This document shows positions 6,048 to 14,107 of a stretch of 64,000 nucleotides of DNA, one piece after another. The DNA comes from Neolewinella maritima. GTDB lineage: Bacteria; Bacteroidota; Bacteroidia; Chitinophagales; Saprospiraceae. Numbering within the stretch: position 1 is the stretch's first letter; every line of letters starts with the position of its first letter. Below the pieces are notes generated by a model. It searched no databases, had not been told where the DNA came from, and worked only from the letters and a program-made list of their open reading frames with translations. The stretch spans positions 248,001 to 312,000 of the forward strand of contig NZ_CAKLPZ010000001.1 in NCBI RefSeq assembly GCF_923081025.1, written 5' to 3'. The translations under genes were made by a program, and so were the position numbers.

Positions 6048-9000
6048 TTACTTCTTGCCCGGCATCGGATGTTCCCGTAGGAGCTCTGCGGCCTGGTACA
6101 TCCCCTCCCGGCCGGCGGTAGCGGTGCGTACGGTGCCGATCTGCTCGGGCTTGATCATGCTGGCTTCATTGCCGAAGGCATTGCGCACGTAGGTAAGTAC
6201 GGCGGCCATCTCTTCGTTGCTCATCAGTCCGCCGTAGGCCGTCATGGGCACTTGTCCGTCGTACGGCTTACCCAGTACCTCGATGGGACCGTAGAGGCCG
6301 TACATCACGAGTTTGATGAGCCGCTCGGGATCGCCCGTCACCCAGGCCGAGCCGGCCAGGGGCGGATACCCGGTGGCGGCCAGGCCCTGCCCATTCTTCT
6401 GGTGGCAGGTCTGGCAGTAGGCCTCGCGGCTATACAGCTCCTCGCCCAGCGCATAAGCTCTGGCGATGGGGCTGTCGGGGTCCTCGGCAATACTACCGGT
6501 GGGTTCGGTGTAGGCCTCCCCGGCGACCTGGGCGTACGCATTGCGCAGGATGTTTTCGGTAAGGGCATCGGTGGGCTGTTGTTCTGCTACTGACAGTACC
6601 TCCTCGGCTGCCTCAGGATCTAGCCAGGTAGCGGCTATTAGAGCTTCCATACGCACGCGGCTATCGGAGTCTTGGGCCAATGCCAGTAGGCGCTCCCGCT
6701 CGTCGTCGAGTTGATGACCCATATAGCGCACCACCCGGGCGGCGGCGGCGCGCAGCTGGGGGTCGGCGGACCGGGTAGCCGCATCGAGGATGTCAGTATC
6801 TAATTGGTCCGCACCCCAACCCACGAAGAGTGCTTCGCGGAGGTAGGCGGCGTAGTTGGCATCAGTAGTGTCTAAATCAGCTACCCATTTTCGGGTGGCG
6901 GTCATCACTTCCGCGGCATCGCGTTCGCGTAGTACGCGGCGCGTCCGGTAGCGCGTCCGGTACTCCGGCAGCTTCAGGTTGTCGAGCAGTTCAGGAATGC
7001 TGGCACCGGCCACCTTCGCTTCCTCGACGAGGGGGCGACCGGGGTAGGTGATGCGGTACACCCGGCCGTGGACGTGGTCACGCAGAGGATCGCGGGCATT
7101 GTGCTGCATGTGGCCGACGAGAACATTGTGCCAGTCCACGAGGTAAAGGCTGCCATCGGGGGCAAACTCCATGTCGACTGGCCGGAAGCTGCCGTCGGTG
7201 CTGGTGAGTAGGTCCTGCCGCCACCGGGTCCCGAAGCCCGTCCCCGCGTCGTACAGCCGGTGTTGCTTGGTACCCAGGAAGCCGATGGTGTTATTGATCA
7301 GCAGGTCGCCCTGTACCTCGTCGGGGAAGTGGCGGCTGCTTACGATCTCCAGTCCGGACGTAGGCCGCACCATGTGCTCCTGCTCGATCAGGTTATCGGC
7401 CATGGGGCTATTGACGGCGTAGACGGGTTTCATCGTCGAGGGCAGCATCCAGCGTACATTGGGGTCGCTGGTGTGGGCAAATATGGGCTGCCCCCAGTCG
7501 TCGAAGATGATACCCCAGGGGTTGGGGATGGCGATCTGCGCGGTCCGCTCCAAGTGCCGGCGCCCGGGGTTAAAGCGATAAAAGCCCCCATTCGTAGCGC
7601 GTACCGGCCCGTGGGGCGTCTCGACATTAGTGTGTAGGAATACCCCCTCGGCCATATATATCCCCCCGGCCGGGTCGGCTTCGTAGGCGCTGATGTTGTG
7701 GTGGGTATCGTGGTCGTCGAATCCGCTCAGCACGATCTCGCGGTAGTCGGCTACATCGTCCCCGTCGGTATCCTTTAGAAAGACCAGGTTCGTGCCCTGG
7801 GAGACGTACACGCCGCCCCCGCCGAACTCGAAGCCGACGGGCAGGTGCAGGCTATCGGCCCAGACCTTCAGTTCGTCCGCCTTGCCGTCCTTGTCGGTAT
7901 CCTCCAGAATGACCAGCTTATCGTTGGGTAGCTCGTCGCCCGGCCGGTAGTGTGGATAGCTGGGCATGACGCTGACCCAGAGCCGCCCCTGGTCGTCCCA
8001 GTTCATCTGAGCGGGATTGGCCAGTAGGGGGAAGTCTTCTTCGGAGGCGAACAGCTCCAGGCGGTAGCCGGGTGCTACGGTGAAGCTGGCCATCAGCTCC
8101 TCGCCGTAGAGGTAGCGCACGTCTTCGGGGGCTTCCACTTCGTAGTTTGTCTTTACCGGGGGCAGGGGGATGGTCTGCTCATCCGCCCGGACCACATCGA
8201 AGTCTTCCCCCGCCAGCCGGGCCCAGATGGCCTCATCGCGGTTGCGCGTCATTTGCCGCACCTTGGTGATCTCGTAGGGGTAGTTGTCGGGTCCGTAGGG
8301 TTTGAAGCGGCGGCCGTAGACGTGTACACCATTTGGCATCTTGAAGTCGAGGAGCCAGAATTCGTTTTTTTCCTTTACTGCCGCGAGGAGCTCCTTGTCC
8401 TCTTCCACGGGCTCCCGATTAAAGAGCTGCTGGTTGAGGTAGTTAGCTAGTTTGCGGTAGCCCGTGTCGTTGAGGCTGATGCCATCGGTGGTTAGCCTAT
8501 CCTCCTGCATCCACTCCAGCGAGGGGGTATATACGTCCACGAAGGGCACTTCGTTGTCCGCGGCGATGTCGCGCATGGCCCGGGTGTACAGCTCCAGGCG
8601 CTCGTTCTCCGCAGTGCCGTCGGGCAGGCCCAACTCGGCGGAGTTCTCGTAGGCCAGGGGGGAGACCAGTATCAGTTGGGGAGCACCTACGCCATTATAC
8701 TGCTGCGCCTGTGTGTGACGAATGAAGCTTTCGAGCTCCAGAGCGAATTTGGTCAGGCCCTCCCGTCCGGCATAGCTCTCGTTGAGCCCGAAGAAGGCGA
8801 TCACCACATCAGCATCCAGGCTGTCAAGCCACTGGTCTTCGGTGGGAAAGAAGCCCTCGCTGCCACTCTGCTTGCTGAGGTCCGGATTGAAGTCCTCCGC
8901 CCCGGGAAAGGCCCAGGGCGAAACCCGGCTGGCGTGGGGACGAAAGCCGGCCGTGTTCCCCGGGTCGCACATATTCCGCACGGTCAGCCGTGCATCCGGA

Positions 9001-9197
9001 AACTGCTGGTACAGGGCCGTTTCGAAGTGCCCGAAGTAGGCCATGCGGCTACAGAGGTTATTGCCGATGAGCACGACGTGGTCGCCCTGCGCGAGCACGA
9101 CGGGGCCGGGGGGGGATTCAGTCTTACAGCCCCACAGTAGCAGGGTAATCAGGAGGAGTGCTAAACGGTAGATCACGAGCGGTGCATTCGACTGCAT
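6048..9197 (-). CDS. Large SGNH / PVC-type beta-propeller / HEAT / cytochrome c lipoprotein
   Basis: A 1049-aa exported lipoprotein (LLLWGC, Cys24). Residues about 40-265 are an SGNH/GDSL hydrolase-like domain with FGLNES and a late DGISLNDTGY block. Residues about 375-735 form a membrane-bound dehydrogenase-type beta-propeller of the Pirellula/Verrucomicrobium family (LPVGFEFGGGGVYVSQG, DTDGDDVADYREIVLSGF, DHDTHHNI, LYLVDWHNVLVGHMQHN). A HEAT-like helical stretch follows (about 750-880), then a cytochrome c domain with CQTCH near 927 and distal Met candidates in QVPMTAYGG. This layout suggests a periplasmic or surface sugar or sugar-ester oxidase passing electrons to its haem. ThuA follows in the same operon. 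The substrate is unknown. Confidence 0.88.
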   Translation of the reverse strand: MQSNAPLVIYRLALLLITLLLWGCKTESPPGPVVLAQGDHVVLIGNNLCSRMAYFGHFETALYQQFPDARLTVRNMCDPGNTAGFRPHASRVSPWAFPGAEDFNPDLSKQSGSEGFFPTEDQWLDSLDADVVIAFFGLNESYAGREGLTKFALELESFIRHTQAQQYNGVGAPQLILVSPLAYENSAELGLPDGTAENERLELYTRAMRDIAADNEVPFVDVYTPSLEWMQEDRLTTDGISLNDTGYRKLANYLNQQLFNREPVEEDKELLAAVKEKNEFWLLDFKMPNGVHVYGRRFKPYGPDNYPYEITKVRQMTRNRDEAIWARLAGEDFDVVRADEQTIPLPPVKTNYEVEAPEDVRYLYGEELMASFTVAPGYRLELFASEEDFPLLANPAQMNWDDQGRLWVSVMPSYPHYRPGDELPNDKLVILEDTDKDGKADELKVWADSLHLPVGFEFGGGGVYVSQGTNLVFLKDTDGDDVADYREIVLSGFDDHDTHHNISAYEADPAGGIYMAEGVFLHTNVETPHGPVRATNGGFYRFNPGRRHLERTAQIAIPNPWGIIFDDWGQPIFAHTSDPNVRWMLPSTMKPVYAVNSPMADNLIEQEHMVRPTSGLEIVSSRHFPDEVQGDLLINNTIGFLGTKQHRLYDAGTGFGTRWRQDLLTSTDGSFRPVDMEFAPDGSLYLVDWHNVLVGHMQHNARDPLRDHVHGRVYRITYPGRPLVEEAKVAGASIPELLDNLKLPEYRTRYRTRRVLRERDAAEVMTATRKWVADLDTTDANYAAYLREALFVGWGADQLDTDILDAATRSADPQLRAAAARVVRYMGHQLDDERERLLALAQDSDSRVRMEALIAATWLDPEAAEEVLSVAEQQPTDALTENILRNAYAQVAGEAYTEPTGSIAEDPDSPIARAYALGEELYSREAYCQTCHQKNGQGLAATGYPPLAGSAWVTGDPERLIKLVMYGLYGPIEVLGKPYDGQVPMTAYGGLMSNEEMAAVLTYVRNAFGNEASMIKPEQIGTVRTATAGREGMYQAAELLREHPMPGKK

Positions 9198-9336
9198 AAG
9201 GTAGGGACTCCGTAGCGAATTCGTCGGAATACCGTCTGCATGTATCCTGCTTGGTCGTACTTCCCCAAGGATACGTCGAAGGCGTAGTGCCCGGGCCCAC
9301 CATTGCTCCTATGTTGAACGTATAAAATAATTTATC

Positions 9337-9636
9337 ATGGGATTCGGAGGAGCCGCTGCCGCAATGAATGCAGCCATTAAACGCAACGCCGCGCTGCGGG
9401 GCAAGCGGTCTTTTTTAGGCGGTATAAAACGACCGGCCGGTCCGCTGGATCAAAGCTACAGCGTGGATCAGCCCGCTTCGGACGCTACCCGCAAGACCCT
9501 CCGCGAGCGCTACCGTCAGGACGTCAGGGCAGAACGTCGCCATGAGTGGATGCTTACGCTGATCGGTCTGGTAGTCGGGCTGCTGCTGGCCGCATACATC
9601 TGGGGCATTGTATCGGACGGTCTGCTCTCGGGATAA
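9337..9636 (+). CDS. Small single-pass membrane protein of unknown function
   Basis: A 99-aa protein with a basic N-terminal half (KRNAALRGKRSFLGGIKRP; RERYRQDVRAERRHEW) and one C-terminal transmembrane helix (MLTLIGLVVGLLLAAYIWGIV, about residues 71-92). It is the only plus-strand gene between 3.7 and 13.4 kb and lies between two minus-strand operons. An AT-rich stretch TATAAAATAATTTATC directly precedes the ATG. I do not recognise the family. Codon use resembles its neighbours, which supports a real gene. Confidence 0.7.
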   Translation: MGFGGAAAAMNAAIKRNAALRGKRSFLGGIKRPAGPLDQSYSVDQPASDATRKTLRERYRQDVRAERRHEWMLTLIGLVVGLLLAAYIWGIVSDGLLSG

Positions 9637-9654
9637 TCTTGATTCTAGGCGGCT

Positions 9655-10818
9655 CTAGACGAAGCCGTCCGCTGCTACGCCGTCCGCTACTTCCAGTCCC
9701 TGCCGACTCAGTCGGTAGGTAGCGGTCTGGTCAGGCGATAGTACGTTACCCTTCTGTAGGTGGGGCTTCATTTCAGTGACGAAGTGCCTACCCAGCTCCT
9801 CTCCGTACCGCTCGATCAGCTCGGATAGGGCAATGCCCTCCGTGCGCCTGAGTCCGGTCATCACGTACTCGTTGTAGCGGTCTTGCTCGCTCAGCACTTC
9901 TTCTTCGTACAGTAGGGGGGCGGCATTGAGGTAGTCTGCCTGTGTATGTACGTCCGCCCATACGTTGGCGTAGCGGGCGTTGTTGCTCACGTTCCAGCGG
10001 CGGCGGTAGGCTCCGTCGAAGCTGTGAGCGCCCGGTCCGATCCCCAAATAGGGCTGTCCGGTCCAGTAGCCGCTATTGTGCCGGCTGCGGTGGCCGGGCC
10101 GCGCGAAGTTGCTGATCTCGTACTGCTCGAAGCTCCGGTCCGTCAAGTGATCGATCAGCATGCCGAACTGGGTAGCGAAGCGTGTATCGCTGGTATCCGG
10201 CACCGCACCGGTAGCTACCCGGTGGCCTAAGGCGGTCTTAGGCTCTACCGTCAGGGCGTAGGAGGCAATGTGGTTCACCCCCAGCTCGGTGGCCAGCTCT
10301 AGGTTGCGCTGCCAGGTGGCGTCGCTGGTCGTCTGTCCGCCGTAGATCAGATCGATGCTCAGGTTGTCGAAACCGGCGGCCCGCACTCGCTGCACGGCCG
10401 TCAGGGCCTGCCGGGCGTCGTGGGCCCGGTGCATGAACCGGAGGTCTGCCTCGTCGAAGCTCTGAATGCCGATACTCAGCCGGTTTACGGGGCTGGCGGC
10501 CAGGGTGGCGACGAGCTCGTCCGTCAGGTCGTCCGGATTCGCCTCCAGGGTGATCTCGGTACCTGCGTCCCCGCCCCAGTAACCCGCCTGCTGGATTGCG
10601 GAAAACAAGCGATCCAGTTCCGCAGCCGAGAGCAGGGAGGGGGTGCCTCCGCCGAAGTAGATGGTGGGGACGCTTCCCGCAGGAAGCTCCTGCCGCCGCA
10701 CTCTTAGTTCCCGCACGAGCCCGTCCAGTACCGCTTCCCGTTGCTTCAGGTTGGTGCTGAAGTGGAAGTTGCAGTAGCTACACGCTTGCTTGCAGAAGGG
10801 GATGTGGAGGTAGAGCAC
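9655..10818 (-). CDS. hemW: Radical SAM haem chaperone HemW
   Basis: A 387-aa protein of the HemN/HemW family. The N-terminal LYLHIPFCKQACSYCNFHF has the radical-SAM CxxxCxxC cluster spaced as in HemW (HemN proper has an additional upstream Cys and N-terminal region, absent here), followed by FGGGTPSLL, EANPDD, GIQSFD and NLSIDLIYG. Family members insert haem into respiratory enzymes and are often mislabelled as coproporphyrinogen oxidases. The start is GTG 10818, 19 bp after the TPR membrane protein, in a tatC-TPR-hemW run. Haem handling fits the nearby cytochrome c protein. Confidence 0.92.
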   Translation of the reverse strand: MLYLHIPFCKQACSYCNFHFSTNLKQREAVLDGLVRELRVRRQELPAGSVPTIYFGGGTPSLLSAAELDRLFSAIQQAGYWGGDAGTEITLEANPDDLTDELVATLAASPVNRLSIGIQSFDEADLRFMHRAHDARQALTAVQRVRAAGFDNLSIDLIYGGQTTSDATWQRNLELATELGVNHIASYALTVEPKTALGHRVATGAVPDTSDTRFATQFGMLIDHLTDRSFEQYEISNFARPGHRSRHNSGYWTGQPYLGIGPGAHSFDGAYRRRWNVSNNARYANVWADVHTQADYLNAAPLLYEEEVLSEQDRYNEYVMTGLRRTEGIALSELIERYGEELGRHFVTEMKPHLQKGNVLSPDQTATYRLSRQGLEVADGVAADGFV

Positions 10819-10837
10819 TTGGCGGGGTGGTCATGGG

Positions 10838-11449
10838 CTACCGTCCCTTGGGCCGACGGCGCTTGCCGCCCCGGCTCATCATCTGGTGGCCCTGCTTGCC
10901 CATGCGCTGGGCGGCCTTGACTTGTCCGGATTGCTTGAGGGCATTGTCGAGCATATCCATCTGCTCGACGATCTGGGGCAGTTTGACGTTGGTGTCGCGA
11001 GCGGCCTTGAGGTATTTCTTGGCGGCGGGGAAGTTCTTGCGATTGGCTTCGATCTGCGCGAGCTGGAGCTTCAGCATCGCCTTTTCGTTGGCGGTGGGCA
11101 CGTCGATGGCGTCGGCCTGCTTGAGGTAGCCCTCGGCGGCGTTGAGGTCCTTGCGGCTCAGTGCGATGGTGCCGCGCATCATGTAGTAGAACGCGCGGTT
11201 GGCGCTATAGAGCCACTCCGGCTTGAGGGTCAGGTTGAGGAGCTGCTCGCCGCGGGCGAAGTCCTGTACCTGCACCGCCTTGGCGGCCGGGCCTACCGTG
11301 CCGAGGAAAATATAGCCCGCGAACAGGATGATGCCCGCCAGCAGGAACGGAAAGCCGTACCAGAACCCGAAGGCGATCCACAGCGCGATGCCACCGAGCA
11401 CGCCGGCGGCAATAAGCGCGAAACGGATATAGGGAGGAATGATAAACAT
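10838..11449 (-). CDS. Membrane-anchored TPR-like protein
   Basis: A 203-aa protein with two N-terminal transmembrane helices (about residues 7-29 and 33-52) and a helical TPR-type region: AFYYMMRGTIALSRKDLNAAEGYLKQAD, MLKLQLAQIEANRKNFPAAKKYLKAARD. The tail is very basic (MMSRGGKRRRPKGR). TPR proteins usually scaffold protein complexes; its partners are unknown. It lies 38 bp after tatC and 19 bp before hemW, suggesting cotranscription and a possible role in assembling exported or haem proteins. Confidence 0.75.
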   Translation of the reverse strand: MFIIPPYIRFALIAAGVLGGIALWIAFGFWYGFPFLLAGIILFAGYIFLGTVGPAAKAVQVQDFARGEQLLNLTLKPEWLYSANRAFYYMMRGTIALSRKDLNAAEGYLKQADAIDVPTANEKAMLKLQLAQIEANRKNFPAAKKYLKAARDTNVKLPQIVEQMDMLDNALKQSGQVKAAQRMGKQGHQMMSRGGKRRRPKGR

Positions 11450-11487
11450 GGATATAATTTTATAGACGTTGCACCTGCGTACCCGCC

Positions 11488-12354
11488 CTACTGGAGGGAC
11501 GCTTCGTACTGGCGCTGGGCGCGTTTGGCGACAAAGATGGAGATTTCGTAGAGGCCGTAGAGCGGTACGCCGATCAGGATCTGAGTGACGACGTCCGGAG
11601 GGGTCAACAGGGCAGCCAGAATAAGGATGCCGACCAGACTATGGCGCCGGTACTGCCGCATGGATTCCGCCGTCACGAGTCCGAACTTGGCCAGGAAGTA
11701 CACCAGCACCGGCAGCTCGAAGATGAGGGCCGCCGGTAGGGTAAACATGATCATGTAGCCGATCACCGATGCCATCTGCGGCTGATTGACCGCGCCGCCC
11801 ACCTCGAAGCCCATCAGGAAGTTGGTGCCGAAGGGCGCCACGATGAAGAATCCAAAGGCCACCCCAATGAAGAACAGCAGCGAGCAGATGAGGATCACCC
11901 AGCGCGTAGCCTTCTGCTCGGCGGGGTAGAGGCCCGGACGGATGAACGACCAAATCTCATAAAACACGTACGGAAAGCCGATCACGAACCCGCCCACGAA
12001 GGCCATCTTTACCGACGTGATAAACATCTCCCCAAACTCGATGGCCTGCACCAGCACATTGGGGGCCTCCATACAGAGCGCGCCACCGGTACCTAGCCAG
12101 TCGGACAGGCGGCAGAGGGCACGGTAGCTGGGGAAGTCATCGTTGAGGGGGCCGAAGAGAACGTACCGAAAGTACCAGTCGCGGAAGATGAACAGCACCA
12201 CGCCGCAGACACAGATCGCGATCAATGCCCGCATCACGTGCCAGCGCAGCTCCTCCAGGTGGTCGATGAAGGTCATCTCCTGCTCCTGTTCGGGGACGGG
12301 TTTGCCGTCCGTGTCGTATTTCCAAGTGTCTACGTCCTGTTGGTCGAGTGGCAT
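11488..12354 (-). CDS. tatC: Sec-independent protein translocase TatC
   Basis: A 288-aa inner-membrane protein with six predicted helices. The family signature MTFIDHLEELRWHVMRALIAI starts near residue 27 with the conserved Glu pair, and SFIRPGLYPAEQK is the cytoplasmic loop after helix 2; the C-terminal part has AALLTPPDVVTQILIGVPLYGLYEISI. TatC binds twin-arginine signal peptides and exports folded proteins. A Tat-type signal is seen in the subunit-3-like protein at 17411-18028. The N-terminal extension of about 26 acidic residues is longer than in E. coli. A TACCTTCG box lies 4 nt before the ATG. Confidence 0.95.
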   Translation of the reverse strand: MPLDQQDVDTWKYDTDGKPVPEQEQEMTFIDHLEELRWHVMRALIAICVCGVVLFIFRDWYFRYVLFGPLNDDFPSYRALCRLSDWLGTGGALCMEAPNVLVQAIEFGEMFITSVKMAFVGGFVIGFPYVFYEIWSFIRPGLYPAEQKATRWVILICSLLFFIGVAFGFFIVAPFGTNFLMGFEVGGAVNQPQMASVIGYMIMFTLPAALIFELPVLVYFLAKFGLVTAESMRQYRRHSLVGILILAALLTPPDVVTQILIGVPLYGLYEISIFVAKRAQRQYEASLQ

Positions 12355-12358
12355 GGGG

Positions 12359-12366
12359 CGAAGGTA
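12359..12366 (-). promoter_or_regulatory. TACCTTCG -7 box before tatC
   Basis: On the minus strand TACCTTCG is followed by CCCC and then ATG. The same 4-nt spacing recurs before three other genes, so a leaderless start is likely. No convincing -33 TTG is visible. Confidence 0.5.
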
Positions 12367-12375
12367 CCGCGATTA

Positions 12376-13236
12376 TCAGAGAAGAAATTCGTGAACGGCC
12401 GCGGCGCTGTACTCCCACAGGCGGCGGGCGAGTTGCTCGTTGCGGGCCGTAGGACTGGGCTTGACCAGGCACTGGTTGGGGTTGAAGTAGCGGCCGCTTA
12501 CCTCGCGCACTTCCGGGCTGCTGGCCAGGTAGACACTCGTATCCGCCCCGCGCGAGGGAGTCTTGGCAAAGGGCTTGTACATCGACCAAACGGCCTTGGT
12601 GAACAGCTTACCCTTTTTGTTGGCCAGGCTCGTACCCACTACGCCGGGGTGCAGGCAGTTGGTAGTGAGCTCGCTGCCATGCCGCCGGTCCAGTTCCTTG
12701 GTGAACAGTACGTTGGCCAGCTTGCTCTGGGCGTAGGCGCGGGTGCCGTCGTAGGCCTTCTCGCCGCGCTCGCCGCGCAGGTTGCCGAAGTCAATGCCCC
12801 CCTTGGTGTGCATGGCGCTACTCACGTTAATGACCCGACTACAGAGCTTGGAGCACTGCATGGCCGGCATGAGGTTGAGGGTGAGCAGGAAGTGGCCCAG
12901 GTGGTTGACGCCGAACTGAAGTTCGTAGCCCTGGCTGGTCAGTTCCAGGCTGCCGCAGTAGACACCGGCGTTGTTGATGAGTACGTCGAGCCGCGGGTGC
13001 TCGGCCAGGAAGAGTTCGCTGGCGGCGCGCACGCTGTGCAGGTCGGCCAGGTCCAGGGGCAGGGTATCGATGTGTTCGTTGCCGGTGGTCTCTACGAGCC
13101 AGTCGGCGGTGCGCTGCGCCTTGGTTTCGCTGCGGCAGGCTAGCACGAGGTGAGCGCCCTTACGGGCCAGTCGTTCGGCGGTTGCCTTCCCGATGCCGTC
13201 GTTCGCTCCCGTGATGAGTACGGTCTTGTCTTGCAT
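12376..13236 (-). CDS. Short-chain dehydrogenase/reductase, retinol-dehydrogenase-like
   Basis: A 286-aa Rossmann-fold SDR with all key motifs: TGANDGIG near residue 8 (cofactor binding), NNAG near 86, and the catalytic YAQSKLAN (Tyr-x3-Lys) near 168, with Ser in INVSSAMH. Overall similarity is to the retinol dehydrogenase/WW-domain oxidoreductase branch (LHPGVVGTSLANK). The physiological substrate in bacteria is not known. I chose ATG 13236; a GTG two codons upstream (13242) is also possible. It stands alone upstream of tatC. Confidence 0.88.
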   Translation of the reverse strand: MQDKTVLITGANDGIGKATAERLARKGAHLVLACRSETKAQRTADWLVETTGNEHIDTLPLDLADLHSVRAASELFLAEHPRLDVLINNAGVYCGSLELTSQGYELQFGVNHLGHFLLTLNLMPAMQCSKLCSRVINVSSAMHTKGGIDFGNLRGERGEKAYDGTRAYAQSKLANVLFTKELDRRHGSELTTNCLHPGVVGTSLANKKGKLFTKAVWSMYKPFAKTPSRGADTSVYLASSPEVREVSGRYFNPNQCLVKPSPTARNEQLARRLWEYSAAAVHEFLL

Positions 13237-13275
13237 AGCCACTGTGGGGATAAACGTTTGGGGTGGGGGAAAGGG

Positions 13276-13386
13276 TTTAGACCGCTACGCGGGTAGATCG
13301 CCTGCGGCGGGTTTAGACCCCTTCGGGGGTAGACCGCTTTCAGCGGGTTAGATCACCTTCGGCTCGGTAGATCGCTTCGCTCGTTA
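13276..13386. repeat. Tandem TAGAYC mini-hairpin array
   Basis: About six modules of 17-22 bp start with TAGACC or TAGATC and enclose a small variable hairpin: CCGC-TAC-GCGG, CGCC-TGC-GGCG, CCCC-TTC-GGGG, CCGCT-TTC-AGCGG, then weaker CC-TTC-GG and GC-TTC-GC. The stems differ but the frame and the 3-nt loops are kept. It lies between the divergent SDR and ABC transporter genes. A longer array of the same modules is at 17208-17375. Confidence 0.75.
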
Positions 13387-13427
13387 GGCGGTAGGTGTGC
13401 GGGGGCGCGGGTGCGGGGGAATGTGCC

Positions 13428-13434
13428 TACTTTG
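13428..13434 (+). promoter_or_regulatory. TACTTTG -7-like box before the ABC ATPase
   Basis: TACTTTG is followed by CGGG and then ATG at 13439. It is one base shorter than TAnnTTTG but has the same 4-nt spacing as other boxes in the window. Confidence 0.4.
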
Positions 13435-13438
13435 CGGG

Positions 13439-14107
13439 ATGCTCGTAACTAGTCGGCTGACGTATCGGTACGGGGAGGGTGGACCGACGTTCCGCTTTCC
13501 TGATCTGCGGGTGGGGGTGAGTGAGCCGGCGCTGCTGTTGGGCCCCAGCGGGTCGGGGAAGTCTACCTGGCTGCACTTGCTGGCCGGTATCCTTACGCCG
13601 GAGAGCGGTAGTATGGAGCTGGCGGGTACGGATTACGCTCAGCTAGGGGGGGCGGCACTGGATCGCTTTCGGGGTCAGCAGATCGGTTTGGTGCTGCAGC
13701 GGCCGTACTTCCTGGAGGCGCTCACTGTGCGGGAGAACCTGGCGATTGCGCGGCGTACGGCCGGTCTGCCGGCGGATGCAACGATCATACACAGTACCCT
13801 CGAGCAGTTGGGTATAGACCGGTATGCGGATCGCCGGCCCACTCAGTTGAGTGTGGGGGAGCAGCAGCGGGTGATGATCGCCCGGGCGCTGGTCAATCAG
13901 CCCAAGCTTATTCTGGCCGACGAACCGACCAGCGCGTTGGATAAGGTGAATGCGCAGCGGGTCAGTGACCTACTCCGTAGCCGGGCGGCCGAGCTGGGGG
14001 CCGTGCTGGTCGTGGTGACCCACGATGAGCGGCTGCGGGCAGATTTTACGCAGGTGGTCGAACTACGGCCCGTCACCGATCAAGCTACCGCCCGTGTCGA
14101 TCCTTAG
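13439..14107 (+). CDS. ABC transporter ATP-binding protein, LolD/MacB type
   Basis: A 222-aa nucleotide-binding subunit with Walker A GPSGSGKS near residue 36, signature LSVGEQQR, Walker B LILADEPTSALD and the H-loop VVTHD. Size and the EPTSALD form place it with the LolD/MacB/YbbA class that works with FtsX-like permeases rather than with importers. I start it at ATG 13439 (MLVTSRLTYRY); 14 upstream codons are open but lie across the promoter-like box. The permease gene starts inside its last codons. Confidence 0.9.
   Translation: MLVTSRLTYRYGEGGPTFRFPDLRVGVSEPALLLGPSGSGKSTWLHLLAGILTPESGSMELAGTDYAQLGGAALDRFRGQQIGLVLQRPYFLEALTVRENLAIARRTAGLPADATIIHSTLEQLGIDRYADRRPTQLSVGEQQRVMIARALVNQPKLILADEPTSALDKVNAQRVSDLLRSRAAELGAVLVVVTHDERLRADFTQVVELRPVTDQATARVDP

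Noticed and set aside
9242-9274. Imperfect hairpin GTATCCT...AGGATAC before the small membrane protein gene as a riboswitch
   Set aside because: One short stem with an internal bulge; no conserved riboswitch core could be recognised.
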